DNA from: Natranaeroarchaeum aerophilus
GTDB taxonomy: Archaea; Halobacteriota; Halobacteria; Halobacteriales; Natronoarchaeaceae
NCBI RefSeq assembly: GCF_023638055.1
Contig: NZ_JAKRVY010000006.1
Location: 147,805-211,804, forward strand
DNA: 64,000 bases
Reading direction: 5' to 3'
Of this stretch, positions 8,686-18,414 are shown piece after piece. Under the pieces are notes generated by a model. It was not told the DNA's origin, did not search any database, and saw nothing but the letters and a program-made list of their open reading frames with translations. The position numbers and the translations under genes were made by a program. Each line of letters starts with the position of its first letter. The first letter of the stretch is position 1.

Positions 8686-11205
8686 TCAGGCTTCGGCCTG
8701 CCATTTCCGGATCCGGTCCGCACTGACGCCGTCGACCTCACCAGCCACGTCGTCCGCTGGCGCGCCGGTCAGGTCGTCGATGCTCTCGATGCCCGCCGCG
8801 GCGAGCTTCTCGGCGGTCTTCGATCCCAGCCCCTCAAGTGCTTCCAGATCCGTCCCGGAGTCGCTCTCGCGGGCCTGATATTCCCGGTAGTTACAGATCG
8901 GACAGCCCAGCTCCCACGGCTCGTCGTCGTTGTGGACGAGCAGCTCCGGAAGATCGTGTTCGTCACAGCGCTCGTCGGTGACCTCGATCTCGCCGCGCCG
9001 GGGGAGCGGCAGCGAGTAGTCACAGTCGGGATATCGGTTACAGCCGACGAGTCGGGAGCCGTTTCGCAACTGCTTGATGACGAGTTCACCGTCGTGTTCG
9101 TCGCCACACTCGGGACACGCCCCGATCACTGGTCCCTCGCCCGCATCGTCGGCTTTGCACTGTGGACAGCCGTGGACGAACGTGCTGCGCCCCGCGAGCA
9201 TCTTGACGTGGTTCAGGCCGTGGTCCTCACAGACCTCTTCGAGGATGAGCGGCTTGCCCGTGCTCGGCAGCGGGAGCGTGTACTCACACTCGGGATAGCC
9301 GTCACACCCGATGAATGAGGAGCCGCCGCGGCTCCGGCGCAAGAGCAGGTCCTCGCCACACTCCGGGCAGGGGCCGAGTCGCTTGTCGGCCTTGAGTGAC
9401 TTCTGGAGGTGGTCACCGATCTCCTCGCGCGAGTCAGTGAGATCCTCGAAAACGCGTTCGAGCATCTCGCGGGATTCGGCAGTGACGTCGTCGAGCGTCG
9501 CCCCGCCCTCCGCAATGGCGGTCATGTCGGCTTCGAGTTCGCTCGTCATCTCCTCGCTGACGACGCGGTCGGCGTACTCCTCGGCAGCCTCGACGACCGC
9601 CATCGCGAGCTGTGTCGGTCGCGGCGGGTCGTTCTCGATATAGCCGCGATCGTACAGTTTTTCGATCGTGTGGTGGCGGGTCGACTTCGTACCGACCCCA
9701 AGCCCCTGCATGGTCTCGATGAGTCGCGACTGGCCGTATCGCCGCGGGGGCTGGGTCTCCTTTTCCTCGATACGATTATCGACGATCGACAGCTGTTCGC
9801 CCTCGTCGACGTCGGGGACGTAGTTCTCGTTCGTGCTGAAGTACGGGTAGACGTCGTGATAGCCCGCTTCGAGCAGCCGCTTGCCGTTGGCCTTGAACGT
9901 CACTGCCTCCGTTTCGTGTGGGAGCTCGACGTCGACCGCCCCGGCAAGCTCGGAGACGACTTTCAGGTGCTCCCACGTGGCGTCCTCGGCGAGGGTCGCG
10001 AAAAATCGACGGACGACGAGTTCGTAGATCTCCCATTCGTCCTCGGAAAGGTCGGCTCGTTTCGGGAGTTCGTCGGTCGGGTGGATCGGCGGGTGGTCGG
10101 TGGTCTCCTCGTCGCCCTCGGTCGGCTCCAGTCCGTCGAGGTCGAGCAGTGATTCGGCGTCCTCGCCGAACGTGTGGTGGCCGACGAAGGAATCGAGCAG
10201 GTCCTCGGGCTCGAGGTCGTCGGGGTAGACCGTGTTGTCGGTTCGCGGGTAGGTCATGTAGCCCGCGGTGTAGAGATCCTCGGCGATGCTCATCGCCCGC
10301 TGTGCGGAGTAGCCAAGCGAGCCCGCGGCGCGAATGTACTGTGTCGTATCGAACGGTGCGGGCGGCGTGTCGGTACGGGTTCGCCGGGAGACGCTGTCGA
10401 CCGTAACCTGCCCGTCTTCTCGGGCGATTCGATCGTAGATCGCCTCGGCGACCGGCTCGTCCCAGACGCGTTCGGCCTCGTTGCCGTCCTCGTCGCGATA
10501 GAAGTACTGGGACTCGAAGGCCGAGCCGTCCTTGTCGAGGTCGGCGAAGATCTCCCAGTAGGTGTCGGGATCGAACGCCTGAATCTCGCGTTCCCGGTCG
10601 ACGATCAACTTCAGGGTCGGCGACTGGACGCGGCCGACCGAGATGAAGTCCTGGCCGAGCTGGCGGGCCGACAGCGAGAGAAAACGGGTGAGCGCCGCCC
10701 CCCACATCAGGTCGATGACCTGCCGGGCCTCGCCCGCTGCAGCCAGATCGAAATCGAGCTCTTCGGGCTCGGAAAAGGCGTTTTGCACCTCGTTGTCCGT
10801 GATCGAAGAAAATCGCACGCGGTCGATCGGCACGGAGTCGTTGACCTCGCGGACGAGTTCGTAGGCCTCCTTGCCGATTAGCTCGCCCTCGCGATCGTAG
10901 TCAGTGGCGATCGTGACGCGGTCGGCCTGCCGTGCGAGCGAACGCAACGAGGCGACGATCGACTCCTGTGTCGGTCGTTTCTCGACCTCGGCGTCGATCA
11001 ATTCGACGGGCTCGACGTCGCGCCAGTCGCTGTACTCCTCGGGGAAGTCGACCCCGACGACGTGACCGGAGAGGCCGATACACCGCTTGCCACCCCATTT
11101 GTATACGTTGACGCCGTTCTGGCGTGACGACGAGGCGGAGCCCCCGCTGAGGATATCGGCGATTCGACGCGCTGCGTTGTCCTTTTCGGTAATGATCAGT
11201 TCCAA
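8686..11205 (-). CDS. topA: DNA topoisomerase I (type IA)
   Basis: The roughly 839-residue enzyme relaxes negatively supercoiled DNA through a tyrosine-DNA link. It has the TOPRIM start (LIITEKDNAARRIADIL, then ATDYDREGELIG) and the active-site motif YMTYPRTDN with the catalytic Tyr near residue 319. The tail has four cysteine-rich zinc-binding units (CPECGEDLL, CPQC, CPECGDEHD and CPIC patterns) and a final helix-hairpin-helix (LEGLGSKTAEKLAAAG). I favour the TTG at 11205 as start. It gives the usual family N-terminus (Met-Glu-Leu-Ile-Ile) and has GGGGGTGG about 5 bases upstream; the GTG at 11214 would add three residues and overlap that site. It stands alone upstream of tfe. Confidence 0.95.
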   Translation of the reverse strand: MELIITEKDNAARRIADILSGGSASSSRQNGVNVYKWGGKRCIGLSGHVVGVDFPEEYSDWRDVEPVELIDAEVEKRPTQESIVASLRSLARQADRVTIATDYDREGELIGKEAYELVREVNDSVPIDRVRFSSITDNEVQNAFSEPEELDFDLAAAGEARQVIDLMWGAALTRFLSLSARQLGQDFISVGRVQSPTLKLIVDREREIQAFDPDTYWEIFADLDKDGSAFESQYFYRDEDGNEAERVWDEPVAEAIYDRIAREDGQVTVDSVSRRTRTDTPPAPFDTTQYIRAAGSLGYSAQRAMSIAEDLYTAGYMTYPRTDNTVYPDDLEPEDLLDSFVGHHTFGEDAESLLDLDGLEPTEGDEETTDHPPIHPTDELPKRADLSEDEWEIYELVVRRFFATLAEDATWEHLKVVSELAGAVDVELPHETEAVTFKANGKRLLEAGYHDVYPYFSTNENYVPDVDEGEQLSIVDNRIEEKETQPPRRYGQSRLIETMQGLGVGTKSTRHHTIEKLYDRGYIENDPPRPTQLAMAVVEAAEEYADRVVSEEMTSELEADMTAIAEGGATLDDVTAESREMLERVFEDLTDSREEIGDHLQKSLKADKRLGPCPECGEDLLLRRSRGGSSFIGCDGYPECEYTLPLPSTGKPLILEEVCEDHGLNHVKMLAGRSTFVHGCPQCKADDAGEGPVIGACPECGDEHDGELVIKQLRNGSRLVGCNRYPDCDYSLPLPRRGEIEVTDERCDEHDLPELLVHNDDEPWELGCPICNYREYQARESDSGTDLEALEGLGSKTAEKLAAAGIESIDDLTGAPADDVAGEVDGVSADRIRKWQAEA

Positions 11206-11319
11206 GCAAACCACCCCCGACAGTATGTGTCGGTCGTTGTCAGCAGTAGAGCCAGACCGCTGGTAAAGCTTTCGGGGTCGGGAACCACAAGAGAACGCCG
11301 GGCTTCGCCGAATGGGGGA

Positions 11320-11643
11320 CTACTCTTCGTCGAGCAGATGGACGATCCCTGTCCCCTCGACGAGGACCGTATAGCCCGCATATTCGAAGGAGACTCGCAG
11401 TTCGGAGTCACTGGTTCGTGCACAGAGTCTGTCGAGCGCTTCGGGATCGACTGCATCGTAGAGTGGGGGTAGATCGAGCGGATCGCGGTCACCGGTTTCC
11501 GCGACGAGCGAAACGACCGCTTCAGCGGTCGATCCACTACCGTCCGGTTCGAAAATGGCTTTCGGCCCCTCGGCTGCGAGCGACGTCCCATCCAGTGTCG
11601 CACTGGACTCCGTAGACAGGTCGTGAAAACTCTCTTTGTCCAT
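11320..11643 (-). CDS. HalOD1 output-domain protein
   Basis: This is a 107-residue single-domain protein. Its core PLDLPPLYDAVDPEALDRL followed by strands (SFEYAGYTVLVEGTGIVHLLDE) is the pattern of the halobacterial output domain 1. HalOD1 is found alone or fused to sensory and response-regulator domains and is believed to carry signals, but its partners are unknown. The ATG at 11643 has GGAGG six bases upstream, which makes it better than the GTG at 11649 that would sit on the ribosome-binding site. The gene lies between topA and gatB on the same strand, with about 100 bases of untranslated sequence on each side. Confidence 0.8.
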   Translation of the reverse strand: MDKESFHDLSTESSATLDGTSLAAEGPKAIFEPDGSGSTAEAVVSLVAETGDRDPLDLPPLYDAVDPEALDRLCARTSDSELRVSFEYAGYTVLVEGTGIVHLLDEE

Positions 11644-11747
11644 ACTCACCCTCCGACACCTATCAACTTGAAACCTCTCCCCTCATTATTTTCTGCAGAC
11701 ATGTGTGCTGGGCTTCAAGAATACACATCTCGGCGTGCCGGACGTTT

Positions 11748-13238
11748 CTAGTCCGCCAGCTGCTCGCGGAGTAGCTGGTTAACCGTTCCCGGATCCGCGC
11801 TTCCGCCGGTCGCGGCCATCACCTGTCCGACGAGGAAGTTTAGCGCGTCGTCCTGCCCGTCGTGGTAGTCCTCGACTGCGTCGGGGTTCTCGTCGATAGC
11901 GTCCGCGACAGCCGACGCGACGGCATCGCCGGCGGTCTTTTCCAGCCCTTCGCGTTCGACGACGGTCTCCGGATCCTCGCCCTCGTCGAGCATCTCCCGG
12001 AGCACGAGCTCCTCGGCGTTTTTGACCGTTATCTCCCCGGTGTCGACGAGTTCGACCAGCCGCATGAACTCGTCGAGGCGATCAGCGACGTCCGTGATGG
12101 CCATATCCCGGTAGTTGAGTTCGCCCAGCAGGTTGTCCGCGACCCACGTGGCGGCGAGGTCCGGGTCGAACGCCTCGGCGACGTCCTCGTAGAAGTCAGC
12201 AACCTGTTTCGTCGAGGTGAGTTTGCTCGCGGCTTCCTCACCGAGCCCGTACTCCTCACGGAACCGTTCGCGGCGGGCAGCAGGGAGTTCGGGGATCTCA
12301 ATGCGCTCTTTCCAGTCGGCGACCTGCAGCGGGGGCAGATCCGCCTCCTCGAAGTAGCGGTAGTCCTTTTCTTCCTCTTTCGAGCGCATCGAGACGGTGA
12401 TCCCCTTGGACTCGTCCCAGTGGCGGGTCTCCTGTTCGACGCCGCGGCCGCGCTGGATCGCGTTGCGCTGGCGCGTGACCTCGTAGGCCAGCGCCTTTTC
12501 GGCCCCTTTGTGACTGGAGATGTTCTTGACCTCGGTACGGTTGGCCGCAGCAAGCGCCTCGTCGCTGAGTTCGCCGTCGCCGTCACGCTCGTCAGCCTCG
12601 ATCAGCGAGATGTTGGCGTCGACGCGCAGGCTGCCATCGCGCGTGCTGTCGAAGACGCCCAGATACTCCAGGACCTCCTCCATCTTCGCGAGGAATGCCC
12701 GTACTTCGTCGGGACTGCGGAAGTCCGGTCTCGTGACGATTTCGAGCAGCGGGACGCCCGCGCGGTTGTAGTTAACCAGCGTGTAGTCGGCCGTGTCGAT
12801 CGAGCCGCCGACGTGCTGGAGGCTACCGGGGTCCTCTTCGAGATGGGCGCGCTCGATGCCGATGGCGCGGCGGTCGCCCTCGACACTGACTTCCAGCGCC
12901 CCGCCCTGACAGATCGGCTCGTCGTACTGGGTGATCTGGAAGTTCTTCGGCAGGTCAGGATAGAAGTAGTTCTTCCGGTGAAAGCGGGTCTCCTCGGGGA
13001 TCTCCGAGTCCAGCGCCTTGCCGACCTTGACGGCGGCCTCGACCGCCCCCTCGTTCAGTACGGGTAACGCGCCGGGCAGTCCCAGACAGACGGGACAGGT
13101 GTTCGTGTTCGGCCCGGACTCGTCGGCGTCGGTCGAACAGCCACAGAAGATCTTCGTCTCGGTCTCTAACTGGACGTGGACCTCCAGTCCGATCACGACG
13201 GTGAGGTCGGCGTCCTGCTGGGTCGCCTGCGCGGTCAT
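11748..13238 (-). CDS. gatB: Asp-tRNA(Asn)/Glu-tRNA(Gln) amidotransferase subunit B
   Basis: The 496-residue protein has the GatB signature: VVIGLEVHVQLETETKIFCGC near the N-terminus, CPVCLGLPGALPVLN, and HRKNYFYPDLPKNFQITQYD. The tail domain (DEGEDPETVVE onward) is the YqeY-like helical region that holds tRNA. With GatA and GatC it converts misacylated Asp-tRNA(Asn) or Glu-tRNA(Gln) using glutamine; A and C are not in this window. The open frame runs 57 codons upstream, but that part overlaps the toxin gene and lacks protein character. The ATG at 13238 is therefore the start. Confidence 0.95.
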   Translation of the reverse strand: MTAQATQQDADLTVVIGLEVHVQLETETKIFCGCSTDADESGPNTNTCPVCLGLPGALPVLNEGAVEAAVKVGKALDSEIPEETRFHRKNYFYPDLPKNFQITQYDEPICQGGALEVSVEGDRRAIGIERAHLEEDPGSLQHVGGSIDTADYTLVNYNRAGVPLLEIVTRPDFRSPDEVRAFLAKMEEVLEYLGVFDSTRDGSLRVDANISLIEADERDGDGELSDEALAAANRTEVKNISSHKGAEKALAYEVTRQRNAIQRGRGVEQETRHWDESKGITVSMRSKEEEKDYRYFEEADLPPLQVADWKERIEIPELPAARRERFREEYGLGEEAASKLTSTKQVADFYEDVAEAFDPDLAATWVADNLLGELNYRDMAITDVADRLDEFMRLVELVDTGEITVKNAEELVLREMLDEGEDPETVVEREGLEKTAGDAVASAVADAIDENPDAVEDYHDGQDDALNFLVGQVMAATGGSADPGTVNQLLREQLAD

Positions 13239-13302
13239 TGTGAGTCGCTTCGGGGTCCGACTGCTAAAGGCTAACGACACCGAAACGACCGCACATACCG
13301 GC

Positions 13303-13791
13303 TCAATCGAAGAGCGTCCTGGCTCTGCGGTATATCGGCGATTCCAGCCAGTCGCGAGTTTCTGCAGCGCGATCGAGTTTTTCGAGTGCCGTTTCGCGAG
13401 GCAGGACATCGCGCTGTACGAGTGCTTTCAGGACTATCGGGGAGATGGCCACCTGCCCGTCGACGACGGACTGGAGTTCGGGCAGTGCTCGCAGATCATC
13501 AGTGATGAGGAAATCCGCCGATAGATCGTTCGCGAGACGGGCGGTAGTCGCTTCCCCCTCGTCGATACGGGAGGATTGCACCGTCGAACAGTCGGTCGGG
13601 TGTCGCTCGATCGACGATCGGTTCTCGATCACAGTGCGTGCTGCTTCGCCGTGAACGTCGTCGTACTCCGCCGTGTTTCCGAGCTCCTGGATGACCGTTT
13701 CCGTGGTGTGTACCTCGAACTCCGAGAGGAAGACGTCGAGCAAATCGATACTGGCGATGGTAACAAGCGCACTGGTATCCGCGACGATCAT
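13303..13791 (-). CDS. PIN-domain toxin (VapC-like)
   Basis: The 162-residue protein opens MIVADTSALVTIASIDLLDV, with the first acidic residue of the PIN active site at Asp5. A conserved Glu follows in TVIQELG, Glu/Asp residues in RIDEGEATTARLA and a final Asp pair in ADFLITDDLRAL. PIN toxins are Mg-dependent endoribonucleases that stop translation until neutralised. Its ATG overlaps the TGA of the preceding ribbon-helix-helix gene, the usual antitoxin-then-toxin order. The target RNA is unknown. It lies just upstream of gatB. Confidence 0.85.
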   Translation of the reverse strand: MIVADTSALVTIASIDLLDVFLSEFEVHTTETVIQELGNTAEYDDVHGEAARTVIENRSSIERHPTDCSTVQSSRIDEGEATTARLANDLSADFLITDDLRALPELQSVVDGQVAISPIVLKALVQRDVLPRETALEKLDRAAETRDWLESPIYRRARTLFD

Positions 13792-14093
13792 CAGAGTCCT
13801 GCCAGATCGTCGGCCATCTCTTCACCGCTCTCGAGCAGCTGCTTCGAGGCACGGATCGCTTCGGCGTCCTGTCGACTGACGAACTCATCGAGGACTTCGA
13901 AGTCGATCCGTCCGTCGAGATACAGATCAACGACTGCTTCCCTGAACCGGTCGTCATCCTCTACCGATTCCAGATATTCGTGCAGTGCCTCTTTGAGTAT
14001 CTCCGTTCGGTTTTTATGGGTGATCTCGGCTGCGACATCCGCTTTCTGGACCAGACTTTCCGGCAGCCGGAAGTTCACTCGTCTTGTCCCCAT
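13791..14093 (-). CDS. Ribbon-helix-helix antitoxin
   Basis: The 100-residue protein begins MGTRRVNFRLPESLVQKADVAAE, a ribbon-helix-helix strand and first helix, followed by TEILKEALHEYLE as the second helix. The acidic C-terminal half (DLYLDGRIDFEVLDEFVSRQDAEA) would wrap the PIN toxin encoded immediately downstream with a 4-base overlap. Antitoxins of this type usually bind their own promoter, which would lie in the 104-base gap before the divergent membrane-protein gene at 14198. The ATG at 14093 is preferred because the nine extra upstream residues contribute nothing to the fold. Confidence 0.8.
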   Translation of the reverse strand: MGTRRVNFRLPESLVQKADVAAEITHKNRTEILKEALHEYLESVEDDDRFREAVVDLYLDGRIDFEVLDEFVSRQDAEAIRASKQLLESGEEMADDLAGL

Positions 14094-14197
14094 GGATGTA
14101 TGTACGTTGTACCCACACATTCAAATAGTTGCTCCCTCGTTCACAGCGGGTCGGCCGATCCACAACATATTTCCACCACCGATGGATCCCTACCAAT

Positions 14198-14416
14198 ATG
14201 TCCGACTCCAATCCGACCGACATCCCCTTCGGACTGTCACCAGTACAGCTCCAGTCGCTTGGTCTGCTACTGTTCGGTATCGGCTTTTTTTCGCTCGTGC
14301 TGTACTTCGCCGAGGACGTCACGCTCGATCACGCGCTCTGGATCGTCCTGTTCGTGTTCACCGGCGGGATCATGATCGGCTACGGCTCGGCAAAGCACAA
14401 CGCTGACGGCTGGTAG
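14198..14416 (+). CDS. Small two-span membrane protein
   Basis: The 72-residue protein reads MSDSNPTDIPFGLSPVQL, then has two hydrophobic segments (LGLLLFGIGFFSLVLYFA and ALWIVLFVFTGGIMIGYGSA) separated by an acidic loop. The tail is short and polar. I start it at ATG 14198, since the upstream residues are basic and Trp/Tyr-rich, unlike a haloarchaeal N-terminus. TATTTC at about 14168-14173 is the probable promoter element. The family is not recognised. It diverges from the toxin-antitoxin pair. Confidence 0.7.
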   Translation: MSDSNPTDIPFGLSPVQLQSLGLLLFGIGFFSLVLYFAEDVTLDHALWIVLFVFTGGIMIGYGSAKHNADGW

Positions 14417-14491
14417 CGCGATAGAATCACATCAGAAAGTTATACATTGTCTGACGCGGATTTATGAGGCCAGAGCGTACGTGTCATAGAT

Positions 14492-14800
14492 ATGTCGAAC
14501 GACCGCGTCGAAGAACTCGAAGCGACGGTGTCGGAACTGGAGTCGACGATCCGTGGCCTGACCGAGGAGCTCGTCGAAACCAAAGAGCGCGTCCGAATGC
14601 TGGAGAACGAAGTCGATCCCGAACCGGCCGCAACGGTTGGCTCCACGGGGTCGGAGGAGAGCATGCCAGCAGAACCCGAGGGGGAAGCCGCGCCCGAGGA
14701 CGTACAGGAGGCCGCAGCCGAAGCCGATAAGACGGATGAGGACAACGCTGAGGACGAACCGGACGACTCCGGGCTGGGCGACGACATCATCGTCGCCTGA
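14492..14800 (+). CDS. Small acidic coiled-coil protein upstream of smc
   Basis: The 102-residue protein has about 45 residues of heptad-patterned helix at the N-terminus (RVEELEATVSELESTIRGLT and onward). A disordered tail dominated by Glu, Asp, Ala and Pro follows. It lies 29 bases before smc on the same strand and probably shares its transcript, so a link to chromosome structure is possible but unproven. It is too short to be a kleisin or ScpB. Similar small genes precede smc in other haloarchaea, but I can give no function. Confidence 0.75.
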   Translation: MSNDRVEELEATVSELESTIRGLTEELVETKERVRMLENEVDPEPAATVGSTGSEESMPAEPEGEAAPEDVQEAAAEADKTDEDNAEDEPDDSGLGDDIIVA

Positions 14801-14829
14801 CTCGGACCGTCACGTCCGCGTCACTCACC

Positions 14830-17800
14830 ATGCATATCAAAGAGATCGTTCTTGACAACTTCAAGAGCTTCGGACGAAAGACGCGGATCCCCTTCTATCA
14901 GGACTTTACGACCGTTAGCGGGCCGAACGGCAGCGGAAAATCCAACATCATCGACGCCGTGCTATTCGCGCTCGGACTGGCCCGTGCACGCGGTATCCGC
15001 GCACAGAAACTGACCGACCTCATCTACAACCCCGGATACGACGACGGCGACGCCGCTGCGGGACCGAAAGAGGCCAGCGTCGAGGTCGTGCTGGACAACG
15101 CCGACGGAACACTCGACCGGGGGCAGGTGGTAAACGCCGCGGGCTCGGAGGATGTCGGCGATATCGAGGAGATCACCATCCGCCGCCGTGTCAAAGAGAC
15201 CGAGGACAACTACTACTCCTATTACTACCTGAACGGACGCTCGGTCAATCTCTCGGACATTCAGGATCTGCTCGCACAGGCGGGCGTCACGCCGGAGGGG
15301 TACAACGTCGTCATGCAGGGCGACGTGACCGAGATCATCAACATGACGCCCCACCAGCGCCGCGAGATCATCGACCAGATCGCGGGCGTCGCCGAGTTCG
15401 ATGCAAAAAAGGAAGACGCCTTCGAGGAACTGGAGGCCGTCAAAGAGCAGATCGACGAGATACAGCTTCGGATCGACGAGAAGGAAGCGCGCCTCGAACA
15501 GCTGAGCGACGAGCGAGAAACTGCCCTTGAGTACCAGTCCCTCCGCGAAGAAAAGGAGGAGTACGAGGGGTATCTCAAGGCCGCCGAACTGGAGGACAAA
15601 CGCGCGGATCTGGATGGCGTCGAAGACGATATCGAGGAGCTAGAGGACGAACTCGATGAACTCGAACGAGAACTCGACGAACGGCAGGGACGGGTCGTCC
15701 GTCTCGAAGAAGACCTCGAAGACCTGAACGCAGAGATCCAGCGCAAAGGCGAGGACGAACAGCTGGAGATCAAAAGCGAAATCGAGGGGATCAAAGGCGA
15801 TATCGCCCGTCTGGAGGACAAGATCGAGGCGACCGAGGAACAACGCGACGAGGCGGAAAACCGTCGGCGCGAGGCCTTTGTCAAGATCGATCGCAAACAG
15901 GAGGAGATCGACGATCTCGAAGCCGAGATCCGCGAGACGAAAGTCCGGAAGTCCTCGATCGCCGCGGATATCCAGAGCAAGGAGTCCGAACTCGCGGAGG
16001 TCGAGGCCGAGATCGACGCGATCGACACCGAGTTCGACGAGCTAAAGGAGCAACTGGCCGAGCGGAAGGCGGACCGCGAGTCGATCAAGGAGGAGCGAAA
16101 CGACCTCCAGCGCGAGAAGGATCGCCTGCTCGATGAGGCGCGTCGACGCTCGAACGAGATTTCCGATCTCGAACGCGAACTCGACGACGCCGAAGAGCGA
16201 ATTCCGGAGCTCGAATCCCAGATCGGAGATCTGGACGCCGAGTTGCAGAAAGCGACCGCCAACCGCGAGAACATCCAGGAGGTCGTCGACGACCTGCGAC
16301 GCGAGAAGCGTTCGACCCAGGAGCAACTCTCCGAACTCGACGAGAAGATCCAGGCCAAACAACAGGAGTACGCGGAACTGGACGCTCGCGCCGACGAGAG
16401 TGGGGACTCATCCTACGGCCGAGCCGTCTCGACGATTCTCAACGGGAATCTCGATGGGGTCCACGGGACCGTCGGACAGCTCGGCGGAGTTCCAAAGGAG
16501 TATGCGACGGCCTGTGAAACCGCCGCAGGCGGGCGACTGGCGAACGTGGTCGTCGACGACGACGGCGTCGGCCAGGACTGTATCGACTACCTGAAATCCC
16601 GCAACGCCGGGCGGGCTACCTTCCTGCCGATGACCGAGATGCACAGCCGGAGCCTCCCCTCGAAGCCCTCGGATCCCGGCGTCGTCGACTTCGCGTACAA
16701 CCTCGTCAATTTCGACTCCTCGTACGCGGGGATCTTCTCGTACGTGCTCGGGGACACGCTCGTCGTCGAGGACATCGAGACCGCCCGGCAGTACATGGGC
16801 GACTACCGCATGGTGACACTGTCGGGCGAACTGGTCGAAAAAAGCGGCGCGATGACCGGCGGCTCGACGAGCGGGTCGCGATACTCCTTCTCGAAGAGCG
16901 GGAAGGGACAGCTCGAACGGGTCGCAGAGGAGATAAACGAGTTGCAAGACGAACGCGCTTCGCTCAAGGAGGACCTCCAGTCGGTCGAGGAACGCCTCGA
17001 CGACGCGCGCGACCGGCAGACGAAAGCCGCAGAGCAGGTACAGTCGATCGAGTCGAAGATCGAGTCCACGGAGGGCGATATCGAGGAGATCCGTACGGAG
17101 ATCGAGCGCAAGGAGGATCGACTCGAGGAACTCCGCGACGAACGCGAGGACGTCGACGGTCGGATGACCGAACTGGACGAGGAGATCGACAGCAAGGAGT
17201 CGACACTTGCCGACATCGACGCCGATATCGACGAGCTAGAGTCCGAACTCGCGGACTCGCGGATCCCGGAACTCACGGCGGAAATCGAGGAGATCGAGGG
17301 CGAGATCGACGACCTCGAAGACCAGCAGGACGACCTCGATGCCGATCTCAACGAGTACCAGCTCGAAAAGGGCTACGCCGAGGACGCCATCGAGGAGCTT
17401 CAGGAGACCGTCGAATCGGCACAGAACCGCAAAGCAGAGTGCGAAGAAGAGATCGCGGAGTACGAAGAACGGATCGAGGAAAAAGAAGCGGAGCTCGAAG
17501 AAAAGCGCCAGGAGGTCCTCGATCTCGAAGACGAACTGGCCGAACTCAAAGACGAGCGCGAGGCGCTCAAAGCGGAGCTTCGTGAGGCCAAATCCGCCCG
17601 CGACGAGCGAGCAGATGACGTGAGTCGTGTCGAGAGCAAGCTCTCCGGGAAGCGCGAGACAGCAGAGCGTCTGGACTGGGAGATCGACGAACTCGAAAGC
17701 GCGGTCGGCGAGTACGACCCCGAGGAGATCCCTGACCATGACGAGGTGACCGAGACCGTCGAGCGCCTCGAATCGGAGATGGAGGAGCTGGAGCCGGTCA

Positions 17801-18414
17801 ATATGCTGGCAATCGAAGAGTACGACGACGTCGAGGCCGAACTCGACGAGCTAACTGAGGGCAAGGAGACGCTCGTCGAGGAGCGCGACGGCATCGAAGA
17901 GCGGATCGACTCCTACGAGGCTCAAAAGAAGGCGACGTTCATGGACGCCTACGAGGCGATCGACGCGGAGTTTCAGGATATCTTCGGACGCCTCTCGAAC
18001 GGTACTGGTAACCTGTATCTCGAAGACGAGGCCGACCCCTTCGAGGGCGGCATGACGATGAAGGCCGAACCGGCCGACAAGCCGATTCAGCGCCTCGATT
18101 CGATGTCCGGCGGTGAGAAGTCACTGACCGCGCTCGCTTTTATTTTCGCGATCCAGCGGTACAACCCCGCGCCGTTCTACGCGCTCGATGAGGTCGACGC
18201 CTTCCTCGACGCCGCGAACGCCGAGCGCGTCGGCGAGATGGTCGATGAACTCGCTGGCGACGCCCAGTTCATCGTCGTCTCCCATCGCTCGGCGATGCTG
18301 GACCGCTCCGAGCGTGCGATTGGTGTTACGATGCAGGACGACAACGTCAGCGCGGTAACGGGAATCCAGCTGGGCGAACTGGAGGGTGACGCCGAGGTGA
18401 GCGCGGATGACTGA
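14830..18414 (+). CDS. smc: Chromosome segregation protein SMC
   Basis: The 1194-residue condensin subunit has the complete SMC plan. Walker A is GPNGSGKS at residues 31-38. A long coiled coil is rich in Glu, Asp and Arg. The hinge (from GTVGQLGGVPKEYATACETA to about residue 660) contains the glycines used for dimerisation. A returning coiled coil follows, and at the C-terminus come the ABC signature LDSMSGGEKSL and Walker B FYALDEVDAFLD. It loads onto DNA as a dimer with ScpA and organises chromosomes. The scpA start lies inside the last codons of smc (8-base overlap), so the two are translationally coupled. No ScpB gene is in the window. Confidence 0.97.
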   Translation: MHIKEIVLDNFKSFGRKTRIPFYQDFTTVSGPNGSGKSNIIDAVLFALGLARARGIRAQKLTDLIYNPGYDDGDAAAGPKEASVEVVLDNADGTLDRGQVVNAAGSEDVGDIEEITIRRRVKETEDNYYSYYYLNGRSVNLSDIQDLLAQAGVTPEGYNVVMQGDVTEIINMTPHQRREIIDQIAGVAEFDAKKEDAFEELEAVKEQIDEIQLRIDEKEARLEQLSDERETALEYQSLREEKEEYEGYLKAAELEDKRADLDGVEDDIEELEDELDELERELDERQGRVVRLEEDLEDLNAEIQRKGEDEQLEIKSEIEGIKGDIARLEDKIEATEEQRDEAENRRREAFVKIDRKQEEIDDLEAEIRETKVRKSSIAADIQSKESELAEVEAEIDAIDTEFDELKEQLAERKADRESIKEERNDLQREKDRLLDEARRRSNEISDLERELDDAEERIPELESQIGDLDAELQKATANRENIQEVVDDLRREKRSTQEQLSELDEKIQAKQQEYAELDARADESGDSSYGRAVSTILNGNLDGVHGTVGQLGGVPKEYATACETAAGGRLANVVVDDDGVGQDCIDYLKSRNAGRATFLPMTEMHSRSLPSKPSDPGVVDFAYNLVNFDSSYAGIFSYVLGDTLVVEDIETARQYMGDYRMVTLSGELVEKSGAMTGGSTSGSRYSFSKSGKGQLERVAEEINELQDERASLKEDLQSVEERLDDARDRQTKAAEQVQSIESKIESTEGDIEEIRTEIERKEDRLEELRDEREDVDGRMTELDEEIDSKESTLADIDADIDELESELADSRIPELTAEIEEIEGEIDDLEDQQDDLDADLNEYQLEKGYAEDAIEELQETVESAQNRKAECEEEIAEYEERIEEKEAELEEKRQEVLDLEDELAELKDEREALKAELREAKSARDERADDVSRVESKLSGKRETAERLDWEIDELESAVGEYDPEEIPDHDEVTETVERLESEMEELEPVNMLAIEEYDDVEAELDELTEGKETLVEERDGIEERIDSYEAQKKATFMDAYEAIDAEFQDIFGRLSNGTGNLYLEDEADPFEGGMTMKAEPADKPIQRLDSMSGGEKSLTALAFIFAIQRYNPAPFYALDEVDAFLDAANAERVGEMVDELAGDAQFIVVSHRSAMLDRSERAIGVTMQDDNVSAVTGIQLGELEGDAEVSADD

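Noticed and set aside
11862..13067. Plus-strand frame of 401 codons opposite gatB
   Set aside because: Mirrors gatB codons and carries no recognisable motif.
15261..16358. Minus-strand frame rich in serine inside smc
   Set aside because: Serine runs come from complemented glutamate codons of the SMC coiled coil.
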